In this document: positions 44,807 to 54,882 of the stretch, piece by piece
How positions within the stretch are numbered: position 1 is the stretch's first letter
Layout: each line of letters begins with the position of its first letter
Assembly (NCBI GenBank): GCA_903813345.2
Contig: CAIIXF020000005.1
Span: 4,677,375-4,741,374 of the forward strand
Direction: 5' to 3'
Length of the DNA stretch: 64,000 nucleotides
Origin: Owenia fusiformis
Lineage: Eukaryota; Annelida; Polychaeta; Sabellida; Oweniidae
Notes under the pieces: model-generated
What the model saw: only the letters and a program-made list of their open reading frames with translations
The model's database searches: none
Told to the model about the DNA's origin: nothing
Made by a program: the position numbers and the translations under genes

Positions 44807-47150
44807 AGATTTTAGTGTTGACATCTGATCATAACCGACCCTAAGCAAATATCAATTACCCTGAAAAACTATTGGAAGAATGTAGGTCAAAGTAATCAAA
44901 ACCCAGAACATAAAAAACCCAATTTGGAACAAGATATGTTAAATTTTGAAAATGAAACATCTTTCCCACCAGAATCCTTCTCATATATAACCTTTACAGC
45001 CGAAGAAATCCAACAGAAGATTAAATTACTGAAAAATAACAAATCGTGTGGCATAGACCGAATTCCAAATGAATTCCTCAAATATGGAGGACCAGCAGTC
45101 TCAAAATCTATCTTTAGAATGTTTCAATTTTTTATGATCAGAGAAGACTTTCCTTCTGATTGGAAAGATGGCCTCCTCAAACCTATCCACAAGAAAAACT
45201 CAATGAAAATCTTAGACAACTATAGGGGCATAACTGTAACCTCAAATATGTATAAACTTTATGCTGCTCTCATGGAAGACTCACTAATGGACTTTTGTGT
45301 GAAACGAGGAATTTTTGATGACTTCCAGGGAGCATTCATGAAAGGTAAACGCCTTGAAGATAGTATATTTACTTTGAAGGGACTTTGCGCATTAAGGAAA
45401 GACATTAAATTGAAAACTTTTCTAGCATTTCTTGATATTTCAAAAGCCTTTGATGTAGTAAGTAGGGACCTTCTTTTTAAGAAATTGTGGGAAAAAGGTA
45501 TTAAGGGTAAGCCATGGCGCATTTTGAGAAAACTTTATGAGGGAATAAGGAATAAAGTTCTTTTTGGTAACTTTGAAAGTGACATGTTTGATTCAGAGTT
45601 TGGAATAAGACAAGGTTGTGCTCTATCCCCAACACTATTTCTCTTAATTATAAATGATTTGACAGAAAGGCTTAAAGAACATAATCTAGGAATACCATTT
45701 AAAAACTACAAAGTCCCTGCACTCTTATATGCTGATGATGTAGTTCTGATATCTGAATCTGAAGATCAACTTACTGAAATGCTGAAAGTTTCTAACTCAT
45801 TTGCCAAATATTGGGGATTCAAATTTGACCCTAAGAAATCTCAAATTATGCCAATTGGTAGAAAAATTAATACAAATAATCAATGGAAACTTGGACAACT
45901 ATCATTAAAAGAAACCAAAACATATAAGTATCTAGGTGTTATTTTAAATAATACTCTAAAAGACTCAGACCACTTTAATACACTTATTAAAGAGAAAGCT
46001 CGAAAGACCAGATTCTATATCTGTAGCACCCTTAATAAACACTCAAATCTAGAAAGATTCAAATTTGGGGATGTTTTACATAATAATGTTTTCATACCAG
46101 CAGTTCTCCATGCATGTGGAGTTATTTCATTTGACAATAATACAAGAATGAATGCTATGAACTCATATCAGTATAATGTAGGAAGAGCAATATTTAATAT
46201 AAAAAGTACACCAGCTAGGGACGCTCTACTTGGTGACCTAGGTTGGAGACCAATTATGAATGTTATAGATAAACGTAAAATAGATTATTTTATTCATTTG
46301 AAAAATAGAGCTAAAAGTTGTAAGATCTTAGGTGATATTTACAGTGATATGTTCTCTAACTTTAAAGCAAAGAAAAGCTCAGTATGGCCATATATTGATT
46401 CCGTGTCAAAGATATTAACTGCCCATGGTCTAGACGGATGCATTTCATCCGAAAATGCAGACTGGTACGACTCATTTCTCAAAATCTCAAATGATCAAAG
46501 AAAATCTGAATTTATTGAAGCAATCAATGATAAAAAGTCTTTGAACCTCTATAAAAATTTGAAATTTAATACAAATAAAGAGAAGTACCTCATGAACCAT
46601 ACAGACTTTTACACCTCTCGACTAAAGTTTCTGGCCAGAACAGGCTGCTTTAACCTTGAGGAAGACAGAAAAAGATGGAAAATAAGTAACGGTTTTTGTA
46701 AATTATGTAACTTAAATGTAATAGATGATCCCATCCATCGTTTCCTCCTCTGTCCTCATTTCCAGAAACAAAGAACTGAATTTATACATGATTTAAGTAG
46801 TAAATGTGATGCTCCTGTTGTGTCTCAGTACCTAAATTTCCCCCCACAAATGAAATTAGAGTGGATTCTTGGGGATGATGTGTTTAACATTTGGGGGCAC
46901 GACAATGGCTGGAATTTTGATGTTTGTACAAAAAGATTTCTGCAAAAGGTGTATGTGAAACATAACACAGCGTGATTTTAGCCTATTTTAATGATTTTAC
47001 TAAAAGCTTATGTTTCATATTCCTCTACGGATTTTAGTAAAAAATGTATCGTTTGTATACTACATATATGTAATATTGACGCACCTTTGAGTGCCACTGT
47101 TATAAAAGTGACTGTCAAATAAATAATAAATAAATAAATAAATAAATATG
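44807..47150 (+). mobile_element. 5'-truncated LINE (non-LTR retrotransposon) in P450 intron 1
   Basis: A 2.3-kb non-LTR retrotransposon copy inserted in sense orientation into P450 intron 1. It carries a reverse-transcriptase ORF open from 44822 to 46975, a short 3' UTR, and a tail of AATAAATAAATA-type repeats ending about 47150. No endonuclease domain precedes the RT, so the copy is 5'-truncated, as is usual for LINE insertions. The left boundary is approximate: homology to an unrelated inverted repeat stops near 44804. An antisense relative lies at 42462-42950 in the same intron. No target duplication was identified. Confidence 0.88.
44822..46975 (+). CDS. LINE reverse transcriptase, C-terminal part of ORF2
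   Basis: The frame is uninterrupted from 44822; the first ATG is at 44924 and gives 683 residues. Visible RT motifs in order are GIDRIPNEFLKYGG, the PIHKKNS region with NYRGITVTSNMYK, QGAFMKGKRLEDSIF, the first catalytic block FLDISKAFD, GIRQGCALSPTLF, the YADDVVLIS catalytic pair, and the KYLGVIL thumb motif. The C-terminus has a zinc-knuckle-like segment (CKLCNLN, then HRFLLCPHF) preceded by LARTGCFNLEEDRKRW. This layout fits Jockey/I-superfamily LINEs; I do not assign a named clade. The absence of stops suggests recent insertion. The apparent start at 44924 is not the native start, since the N-terminal endonuclease portion is missing. Confidence 0.88.
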   Translation, partial: HLIITDPKQISITLKNYWKNVGQSNQNPEHKKPNLEQDMLNFENETSFPPESFSYITFTAEEIQQKIKLLKNNKSCGIDRIPNEFLKYGGPAVSKSIFRMFQFFMIREDFPSDWKDGLLKPIHKKNSMKILDNYRGITVTSNMYKLYAALMEDSLMDFCVKRGIFDDFQGAFMKGKRLEDSIFTLKGLCALRKDIKLKTFLAFLDISKAFDVVSRDLLFKKLWEKGIKGKPWRILRKLYEGIRNKVLFGNFESDMFDSEFGIRQGCALSPTLFLLIINDLTERLKEHNLGIPFKNYKVPALLYADDVVLISESEDQLTEMLKVSNSFAKYWGFKFDPKKSQIMPIGRKINTNNQWKLGQLSLKETKTYKYLGVILNNTLKDSDHFNTLIKEKARKTRFYICSTLNKHSNLERFKFGDVLHNNVFIPAVLHACGVISFDNNTRMNAMNSYQYNVGRAIFNIKSTPARDALLGDLGWRPIMNVIDKRKIDYFIHLKNRAKSCKILGDIYSDMFSNFKAKKSSVWPYIDSVSKILTAHGLDGCISSENADWYDSFLKISNDQRKSEFIEAINDKKSLNLYKNLKFNTNKEKYLMNHTDFYTSRLKFLARTGCFNLEEDRKRWKISNGFCKLCNLNVIDDPIHRFLLCPHFQKQRTEFIHDLSSKCDAPVVSQYLNFPPQMKLEWILGDDVFNIWGHDNGWNFDVCTKRFLQKVYVKHNTA

Positions 47151-47645
47151 AAGTTTGTTTACACTATTGATTTTCTATTTGTTTTCATATATAAAAACGT
47201 ACTAATCTTGTATAAATATTTAATTTTGTAATATGGTAATTTATTTTAACCTTCTTTGTAGATGCGTTCAAATATGTGTGATTTAGAGTAAAATGTTTTA
47301 AAAGCATAAAAATTGACTGATAGACAGAATCCATTTTGTAGTTGAGGATTTTTCAATAAAATGACGTTTCCAAATTACTAGCTAATTAGGGTGAAGGCAT
47401 CCCTCTAAAGTACTCTACCGGTCATTTGATTCAATAATAGTATGTCCTGAAATCACCGAAAGAGTTATTCAGTTAAAAGCATTTTCCTAATTCACTCCAA
47501 GGCTATTTCAATAAAAAGCGTATTCCCAACTTACTAGAGAGGTTATTCAGAAAAGGCACACCCTTCAACTGCTATAAGCGTTATTCAGTAAGAATCAAGT
47601 CTCAATATTTATATTTTTTAATAAAAGTCAACATTGTATTTACAG

Positions 47646-47855
47646 TTTTTTGGAGAAGCCTGGACAAACGAAGATGACATTAACATGATTGCAGAGTCAG
47701 ATGATGCAATTGAAAGAGCCATTGGAGCAGGGAAAGGAATGGAGCTTGATTATTTTCCATGGCTCCGGTTTTTTGGGAACACTTCATATGAAACAATTAA
47801 ACAATTTATTATTAGTCGAAATGCGCTGCACGATAGATGGATTCCCTACTCAAAG
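47646..47855 (+). CDS. Cytochrome P450, exon 2
   Basis: Seventy codons (residues 182-251), read in phase 0 from a TTTACAG acceptor to a GTACAG donor. The peptide begins FFGEAWTNEDDINMIAES and contains GMELDYFPWLRFFGNTSYE, matching the F-G region of CYP2-clan P450s, where a 'D(Y/F)FPWLR' segment is common. This region normally lines the substrate access channel. It is separated from exon 1 by a 5.3-kb intron holding two LINE copies in opposite orientations. The frame is clean and both splice sites are canonical, so the gene looks intact despite the insertions. Confidence 0.87.
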
Positions 47856-48179
47856 GTACAGTATACCAATAAAAATCAATATAGAGCTTAACTTTGTGGC
47901 AAGGCTCTTTGACATTCTATACTAATGGCTTTTGAGACTGGGTGTTGTCTGTACTAGATATTTCCTTGAAACTTTTATAATTCTAGACCATAGTTTGAAA
48001 GCTACATTCGTTATGCTCATTTGTTATGCTTATGATCTTAAATGTTTCCTTTCCTTACCGTATTTTTGTGATAGTGGAGACTTTAAGCTTGCGTATAAAT
48101 CCTAACGACAACCTGTATGTATTAATCGCCCGATACAAATGCATGTAGTTGTCTCACATAAATAATCGTTCGGTTTCAG

Positions 48180-48507
48180 TGTTTTCTTAGTGCGTTACTT
48201 AGACTGTACACACCATCATGTAATATGCCCAGATGCCATTGATAGTTATATAGCTTGTTTTCTATGATACATATTTTAAACTCGTTTTAAGATATTTGGA
48301 GCTGAAACATGTATGACATACATGATTTTCTTTAGAAAGCATTATACTGTGCATCGAAATAGTATAGCATAGTATTCAATAGACGTGAATATAATGATTC
48401 CCGTTGACACCAACGTGAAATTGCAAATCTCCCGTTCTAAACACGAAACTGAAGCTGATCGAGCTGATGTGAAAAACATTGCAAGCTGAAAGTCTCCACT
48501 GTTTGAC
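48180..48507 (+). repeat. Segment duplicated between P450 introns 2 and 3, copy in intron 2
   Basis: GTGCGTTACTTAGACT, TATTTGGAGCTGAAACATG, GCATCGAAAT and TTGACACCAACGTGAAATTG occur in the same order as in 48866-49343. It contains one copy of the unit that is tandemly repeated in intron 3. Confidence 0.7.
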
Positions 48508-48671
48508 ACTCGAGCTTACATAATACTTAGAAAGATAGATAGGTATTATGTCAAGTTATTAAAGCATTGTAATACGCATTGAATAATAGTGATTACGCAA
48601 TTCATAAGTGTTACCAAGCATTAGAGGACAACTATTTCTATGTATAAATGTCTTTGCTGCGTCTTATGTAG

Positions 48672-48792
48672 GATACGATGGAGAAAGGAAAGATTCGGGG
48701 CATGGTCGACTGGTTACTAACATCGCAGGAGAACGACCCAACATTGACTGATACCAATGTTCGAATGATTATGATGAATCTTCTATACGCAG
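48672..48792 (+). CDS. Cytochrome P450, exon 3
   Basis: Forty codons plus one base (residues 252-291 and the start of 292). The acceptor is TTATGTAG and the donor is GTATGC (phase 1). The peptide starts DTMEKGKIRGMVDWLLTS and ends MIMMNLLYAG, which leads directly into helix I. Helix I is the helix whose kink over the heme forms the oxygen-activation groove. The exon is too short to stand out by ORF length; I identified it from its splice sites, its position, and the YAG helix-I start. Confidence 0.83.
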
Positions 48793-48865
48793 GTATGCTA
48801 CTTTTCAGATCAATTCTTTCGGGTCGTTCCAAAACGATGCATTTTGATGTATTTTAATATTTTCA

Positions 48866-49343
48866 TCTTAGTCCGTTACTTAGACTACATTTCATCGTGT
48901 ACTATTCCATTGAAAGTTGCTGGTTTCTGTGATATATATTTCAAACAACCTCGTTTTGTAAGGTATTTGGAGCTAAAACTTGCATGACATACATCATTTT
49001 CTTCAGAAAGTACTTTGCTGTGCATCGAAATCAAAATTACCAGCATATTATTCAAAAGACTCCCGTTGAGACCAACGTGAAATTGCAAATCTCCCGTTCT
49101 AAACACGAAATTGAGGCTGCGTTTTCAATGCCCGCGGCGCAAATAGATTCCCGTTGAGACCAACGTGAAATTGCCAATCTCCCGTTCTAAACACGAAATT
49201 GAAGCTGCGTTTTCAATGCCCGCGGCGCAAATATATTCCCGTTGAGACCAACATGAAATTGCAAATCTCCCGTTTTAAACACGAAACTGAGGCTGCGTTT
49301 TCAATGCCCGCGGCGCAACTCGGTTGCAAGTCTCCATTATCTA
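48866..49343 (+). repeat. Segment duplicated between P450 introns 2 and 3, copy in intron 3
   Basis: Homologous to 48180-48507 but expanded by a minisatellite (49060-49320). It lies entirely between exons 3 and 4. Confidence 0.7.
49060..49320 (+). repeat. 88-bp minisatellite, three copies, in P450 intron 3
   Basis: Units start near 49060, 49148 and 49236 (TTCCCGTTGAGACCAACGTG ... TTTCAATGCCCGCGGCGCAA). It is locally GC-richer than its surroundings because of CCCGCGGCGC. Confidence 0.85.
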
Positions 49344-49419
49344 ATAAGAACGCCACAAGCTGGAAATATGAACAGAGTTTGTTGTACTAATTTTTGGGTT
49401 TTATATTATTTCTTTATAG

Positions 49420-49528
49420 GCATCTCAACAACAGAGAGCACCATTGAATCAGGAATTATAATATTGATGAACTATCCGGAAATTCAAAAGAAAGTCCAAA
49501 TAGCTATTGACAAAGGACTTGGAGACAG
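49420..49528 (+). CDS. Cytochrome P450, exon 4 (helix I)
   Basis: This 109-nt exon (acceptor TTTATAG, donor GTAAAC, phase 1 in and phase 2 out) completes helix I and continues into helix J (LMNYPEIQKKVQIAIDKG; the L-x-x-x-P-E/H-x-Q-x-K-x pattern is typical). The joined helix-I motif reads AGISTTEST. The canonical motif is (A/G)Gx(D/E)T(T/S), so the acidic residue is a serine here (about residue 294) while the catalytic threonine pair is retained. No later exon with ExxR or the FxxGxRxCxG heme loop was found between 49529 and 64000. Either the downstream exons lie outside the window or the gene is truncated; I cannot tell which. Confidence 0.82.
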
Positions 49529-49599
49529 GTAAACGCAAATGGCAAACTTTCTGTTTCTTCTTTCATTCACAACAATCGAATGTTGCCTTTCCAGAGCTG

Positions 49600-49720
49600 T
49601 CAAGTGTCCCGCGAATGGCGGGATTATCCCGCGAATTTGATCAAAATTAGGCTAATTCGCGTGTCCCGCAATGTCCCGCGAAGTCCCGCAAATGTGGCTT
49701 TGACCTCCGCGAATTTCCGA
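49600..49720. repeat. TCCCGCGAA-rich repeat fragment
   Basis: CCAGAGCTGTCAAGTGTCCC followed by several TCCCGCGAAT-type units. It looks like one end of a DNA transposon (inverted-repeat terminus with subterminal repeats); no matching opposite end was seen. Confidence 0.5.
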
Positions 49721-51383
49721 AATTGTTGCAATCCCCTATATTGTGATTATCTTATATAAGAAGCTAAGTTTTTGCACTTTTGAGGAGTAAAGTTTACCTA
49801 ATTTTAAGTACCTATACATGTAGCATGCTGTTGTTTGGTATCAAAATAAAGGGGAAGGGTTCAACTTTCATTTTTTTTACGAAAATAGGGATGTAGGTCA
49901 CAAATAGTTCCAACGTTGGCCTTTTTACTACCCGTGTGGCTTTCATCTCAGAACTGAGCAAATGTTAGCAAACGCGAGTAACAATAAACGGACGCTGATA
50001 TCTAGAAAGGGTTTGTAGAAAAAACCGGGTACCTGGTAGTAAATCCTCCATGCTGGGTTCAAACTTGGTACCCGGTACCCACACTCAAGCCACGTATTCC
50101 TTTCATTATAACGAATTTTATGTAACATGACTTTATGCTTTTATTCCGCTATTTAATATACGCTCTACCATGAGTATTTGGTATCAAATTAAACGTCTCT
50201 TAATCCTGCAAAATATCATTTAGTTTTTATCTCAGGGTTATAAAAGCTGAACGCATTATCAATCGTCGAACATTCCAAACTATCATTTTTTGCCTTGTAA
50301 CCGATCACCCTTATGTTGATTGACAGTAACTTTTTTATATTCTGAAACGTATTTTGTTATAATAATTGACTATTTCATCACAAAGACTGCATCGTGTCGA
50401 TTGTACGTTAGCTGGAATTAATTTATTTGCTAATTTACTATTGAAAAATCGACATTAAGTATGTGTAACCCTCGAAGGCACCATCATCGACACCATGCTT
50501 GAAATCAACGGTGTCGAGAAGCCTCTGCACTATTCGTGATAATTCCCCATTTACTTCTTTGAAATATAAATTGCCTTACTAACGGATGTAAAACATTTTC
50601 ACAATACATTTGAATATAACATATTTAGCTTGTTACGTATTTTTCGACGTAAAGTACTATTTTTCAAAATCATCATCGACTCTACAAGTACGTTGTCTTT
50701 GCACTCTGCTTTCAATCAAAATCAGGTTTCAATGTTAAGTAATGGTGTTGACGGTTTGTCTCAATATATATTGATAATATAAAAATACGCTTTATTGATG
50801 TTATTCTTTGACCACGTAAAGATTGAGATATTTAGGACCATCAACGACTCCACCACATACGACTCCAAAATACTATCCAGATATTAAGTAGGTCACATGT
50901 ATAATCGAACGCTATATATTTGTTGAATGAACCTACATTCATTAAATGACTATTTTGTTGTATGTGTAGCATTTTACAGTGATACCGGGCTAAGGATTTA
51001 GAGGATATTGTTCATTGTGATTACAACGAATAGTGATAAGTAAAATTGAATCTATTAAGCAGATCATGTTATTTACTTATGATGCATATTCTGTTTGTCT
51101 TGAAATGCTATGGTAATGTGACACAAGAATTGGGATGATTGAGCAGTTCATAGTTTTATAAAATCACTGACAAATATAGATGCACATTCCCCGATATTTC
51201 TTAATTTATAAACGTTTCGTTTCGTGTACCACTAGACGAAATGTATTTCTTGCCATTATTGTAAAACAATAAATATTTCATTGGGATAATCAGTTTTGTG
51301 ACATTTTATTAATGTACATAATTTCCCACACTCTCATTAATATATCTGTCTTACTTATCAGACCTTTCTGATGATATACGAAT

Positions 51384-52901
51384 ATGGCACTCATCACGCC
51401 GAGAAGTGCCGTCGTTCCCTACAGAGTACAGTACAGGTAGAGAAAGAAAAAGAAGGATACTAAAGGCTACTTAGAGCAAGAACGATTGCGACAGCGAGCA
51501 TCGTATACACCGAGAAATAACCTGTCTGCTGAAGCTATTCAACGGATCGGAGAAAAGAACAACAAGGCATCCCGGGAATACAGGACACGCATACGCCAAG
51601 TGTATAGAGAAACAATCAAAACACGCCAGACTGAAGGGAACGCTCAGAGTCTCAAAGTGAAACTGCCAGGACACAAATGAAAATCCAAGAAATCCCAGAA
51701 CGCATTATTAAAACATTGAAGATAAGGCGACTGGACTTTTAAAGCCAGTACCAGGTATCTTTCGAATCAATGCTGTGAGAGGGGTTTCCGATAATATTGT
51801 TGAAACGCGAGAATTATCGTGCTATTGTGACGCATGCAGAACAGATACGTCATCCTCACCCAGTGGTTGGCAAAGGAACAACCTTATAACCGTTAGGAAG
51901 ACCCAGCAGGCAGCTAAGGTGGGCACCGAGCAACCATCTTTAAAACCAAAACGGAGCACACCCGACACCCAGTACGTCAAGTAAAGCATCGACGCCCTCC
52001 GACGTTTCCACTCTTTCAACCACATTGAAGCGTCGGCCTTTAGTAACCCCATCTACAAGTTCAAAGTCTTCAGACACAATTGTTTCCGCGAGGAAAAAAG
52101 GAAAGGCCCGATAAAAAGAACAGACACTGTAAATATTTGCAAGGCATGCGGTGTCAACTAGAGGTGTCAAGTATTAACCGGTTAACCGGTTAACCGCCGA
52201 TAATGCCTTGACCGGTCTGAGTTTTTATGGGCGGTTAGTTGACCGTGTATAATTCTGTTATTTCCCGCGCTTATTTTGCATGCTAATCCGTTTGGTTTTA
52301 TGGTGTCAGTTTCACGTAAGCTACTCATACATGTCATAAGTCCCATAACTCCTTACAAACATCCAATCAGCAACTTTAATCCCTGCCACATTGCTTTCCC
52401 GCGCTTACTTTGCATTTTAATCTGTTTGTTTTTCAAGCGTCAGTTTCATGTGAGCTACTCATACATGTGATAGGTCCGGCGATAATTCCTTACAAGCATC
52501 CAATCAGCAACTTTAATCCCTGCCACATTGCTTTCCCGCGCTTACTTACATAGAATAGCGTAAAGCTTGACGAACGTAAAAAATAAACGCCGATATATCA
52601 TTTTTCCAATTTTTTCAACTTTCAAGATCGAAGATGAAGATTTCATTTGAAATTATAAGTTCAAATTTCCCGCCGGTTAACCGACTTTAACCGGTAAAAA
52701 CCCCTGGTTAACCGGTTAATGCTCAAGCGGTTAATTGACACCACTAGTGTCAACTATTATTCGTATTTACAATCGCAGTTCGAATGGATCAAGTGCTCTA
52801 AATGTCCCGACTGGTTTCATGATTCCGGGAAATGTTCTCGTGCAAAGGGGATACTCATTGGAGAAATATTTCCATGCATTAATTGCAATAAAAGACCTTA
52901 A
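51384..52901 (+). pseudogene. Decayed zinc-finger ORF (basic N-terminal region, PHD-like C-terminus)
   Basis: A degraded coding region of a family I do not name. The first part (51384-51680) is one frame broken by a TAG at 51438; it encodes a very basic segment (RKKKKDTKGYLEQERLRQR and a REYRTRIRQVYRE stretch). A second frame (51740-51984) includes VPGIFRINAVRGVSDNIVE then TRELSCYCDAC. After a Ser/Thr-rich stretch the last frame ends with CKAC, EWIKCSKCPDWFHDSGKC and PCINCNKRP, then a stop at 52901. This resembles a PHD-type zinc finger (CxxC, CxxC, W-F-H, CxxC). A hAT-like MITE (52159-52746) splits the finger between VNICKACG and YYSYLQ. Frameshifts and the stop predate or accompany the insertion. 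It may be a transposon-carried gene. Confidence 0.6.
52159..52746. mobile_element. hAT-like MITE with 8-bp target duplication, splitting the zinc-finger ORF
   Basis: A 588-bp element flanked by GTGTCAAC on both sides (52151-52158 and 52747-52754). Ends TAGAGGTGTCAAGTATTAAC and TTAATTGACACCACTA are imperfect inverted repeats. Multiple AACCGGTTAACCGG motifs lie just inside both ends. An internal ~120-bp segment is tandemly duplicated (CATCCAATCAGCAACTTTAA occurs at about 52364 and 52498). No ORF. Confidence 0.82.
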
Positions 52902-53514
52902 ATGTGTAAATTATGTAAACGTTATTGTTTAAAAACCTAAGCGACCATCAGCGACACTGTTAAATAACACTTAATATCACAAGGAGGAGTGATTGACCTA
53001 TTCGTAACAATGTTGTATTTTGATGTAAAAAGACATATGTGTCTAATTTGTACATTCATTTTGTCGATCGACGAATTGACTTGGCATTTTATTTAGCTTA
53101 GAAAACAAAATCTTGAAATGAATTATCTTTAGGGAAACTCAAAACAATGTATTTCAATGGTTATCTTAATAAAATTCTCTTGTTAAGATAAACAACAACT
53201 ATTGCAATTTATTTTTGTTCATGTGATTGAATAATTCAAACTTAATACATTAGTTTATCTTTAAACTCAAAATTAATTTTGAAACATGAATCAATGTAAG
53301 CCTATGTATGCACCATCATCGACACCAGCAATTTAAGAGTATATTTATGTTTTGATGCACAATCAAGTAATTGTTTAAAGGGTAATAAAAATATTTTGAG
53401 AAACACTTCTTTAACCCCATGGCTAATGGTATATGCATTTATATCTCAATCTAAAATTTCATTTTTTCAACTTTTACATTGATCAAATGTGAAAGAGATT
53501 CGTGGCTTGACTGA

Positions 53515-54265
53515 CCCAGTCAAAAAAACAGGTACCCAAAAAACGAAAAATACGAATATATAACATAATTAGATTATGAGAAAACGTGTAAGATTTGTTT
53601 TGAATTTACAAAAATGTATGTAACATCCTTCAAAATTGAGCTAGAAGCTTCAAATAAAAAGCATGTTTTAAGGCTCTTTACTTCCTCTATTGTCATGGCC
53701 ATATTCTCATTGGTTATGTGGGGGGGGGGGGGAGGTGCGATCGCACCATCGCACCCTCTCTTGGCTACGCCTATGACATTGTAAGACATAACAATTTACA
53801 ATTCAGTGGACATTTTGTCGAAAATTGGGATAACTTAAATTATGATTAATAATCAAAATCTTACACGTTGCATCATGTAAACTAACACGCGTCACCTCTC
53901 TGCTAAAGCAACGATAGCTATTTACAGATTTAAATAATAATCAAAACAATTCACGTACCAACATACGAACTATTGAAAATAGAGTAAGATTAATTTCTCT
54001 TGTTTTTCAAATCGTCTTACAATGTCATTGGCTTAGCCAGGAGGGGGTGCGATTGCGCCCCCCCCCCTTCATTACCAATGGAAATATGACCATGATGATA
54101 GAGGAAGCCTTAAAATGCTATTTATTTGAAGCTTCTAGTTCAATTTTGAAGGAAGTTACATACATTTTTGTAAATTCAAAACAAATCTTACACGTTTTCT
54201 AATGATATAATTATGTTGTATATTCGTATATTTCGCTTTTTGGGTACCCAGTTTTTTCGACCGGG
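53515..54265. mobile_element. Foldback element with ~260-bp inverted arms
   Basis: Arms 53515-53787 and 54014-54265 are reverse complements over their length, including GAAAACGTGTAAGATTTG, AAGCTTCTAG/CTAGAAGCTT and long G/C runs beside GTGCGATCGCACC and GTGCGATTGCGCC. The spacer is 226 bp and AT-rich. No coding content. The right arm directly adjoins the inverted terminal repeat at 54266-54328. Confidence 0.7.
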
Positions 54266-54331
54266 TACCAAGTTTGAACCCAGCATGGAGGATTTACTAC
54301 CCGCTACCCGTTTTTTTCTACAAACCCTATC

Positions 54332-54644
54332 TAATGGCACGATATAGTGACACGATAATATTTACACATGGTTTCAGCATAACTATGAAGGTATAAATGA
54401 GATGTTGATGTATTTGGTCTTTTAAATTCTTTTATAAATTATAATGTTTAATTTTTTTGTCCGCTGTGACGGAGCAGTTGCAAATGTGAACTGTGAAAAT
54501 TCTCCGTCACAGCGGACAAAAAATATTAATATTATTTTTTATAAAAAAATTAAAAAGACCCAATGCATTAATATCTCATTAATACATTCAGATTTATGCT
54601 GAAAACATATGTTAATATTATCGTGTCACTATATCATGCCATTA
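54332..54644. repeat. Symmetrical 313-bp palindromic element
   Basis: Two 143-base arms (54332-54474 and 54502-54644) are reverse complements, beginning TAATGGCACGATATAGTGAC. The inner 20-odd bases (TTTGTCCGCTGTGACGGAG) are perfectly conserved around a 27-bp loop. A single copy of the inner motif occurs again at 54864-54882. Probably a very small foldback transposon. Confidence 0.75.
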
Positions 54645-54863
54645 AAAAGTTAAAAAAGAAATGGTACATTTTAGAGTTTGATACTCTGGCGCCGTTTTCA
54701 ATAGATTTTACTCCTAGCGTTATTGGACCTCAAACAGAAGTGAAGGTTACACGCAAATGATATATCCATTGCATGGAGTAAGTAATTATCTTTGAGATAA
54801 CGAAACATATGAGTTAAAAAATAAATCGTGAAGCAGATTAGTGTTTTTATGAAAAATAGCATG

Positions 54864-54882
54864 CTCCGTCACAGCGGACAAA
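54864..54882. repeat. Isolated copy of the palindrome core
   Basis: CTCCGTCACAGCGGACAAA is identical to 54502-54520 over 19 bases, but has no partner arm here. Confidence 0.6.

Larger units (their letters stand above)
50008..54328. mobile_element. Possible 4.3-kb composite bounded by an inverted ~75-bp terminal sequence
   Basis: AGGGTTTGTAGAAAAAACCG and the following GTAAATCCTCCATGCTGGGT at 50008-50080 recur inverted at 54255-54328. The outer bases on both sides are ATCTA (50000-50004 and 54329-54333), though three bases intervene on the left, so this is a weak target-duplication candidate. The interior holds the zinc-finger pseudogene, its MITE, and a foldback (53515-54265). Either one large transposon whose cargo was the zinc-finger ORF, or two independent copies of a small repeat in opposite orientation. 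Confidence 0.4.
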
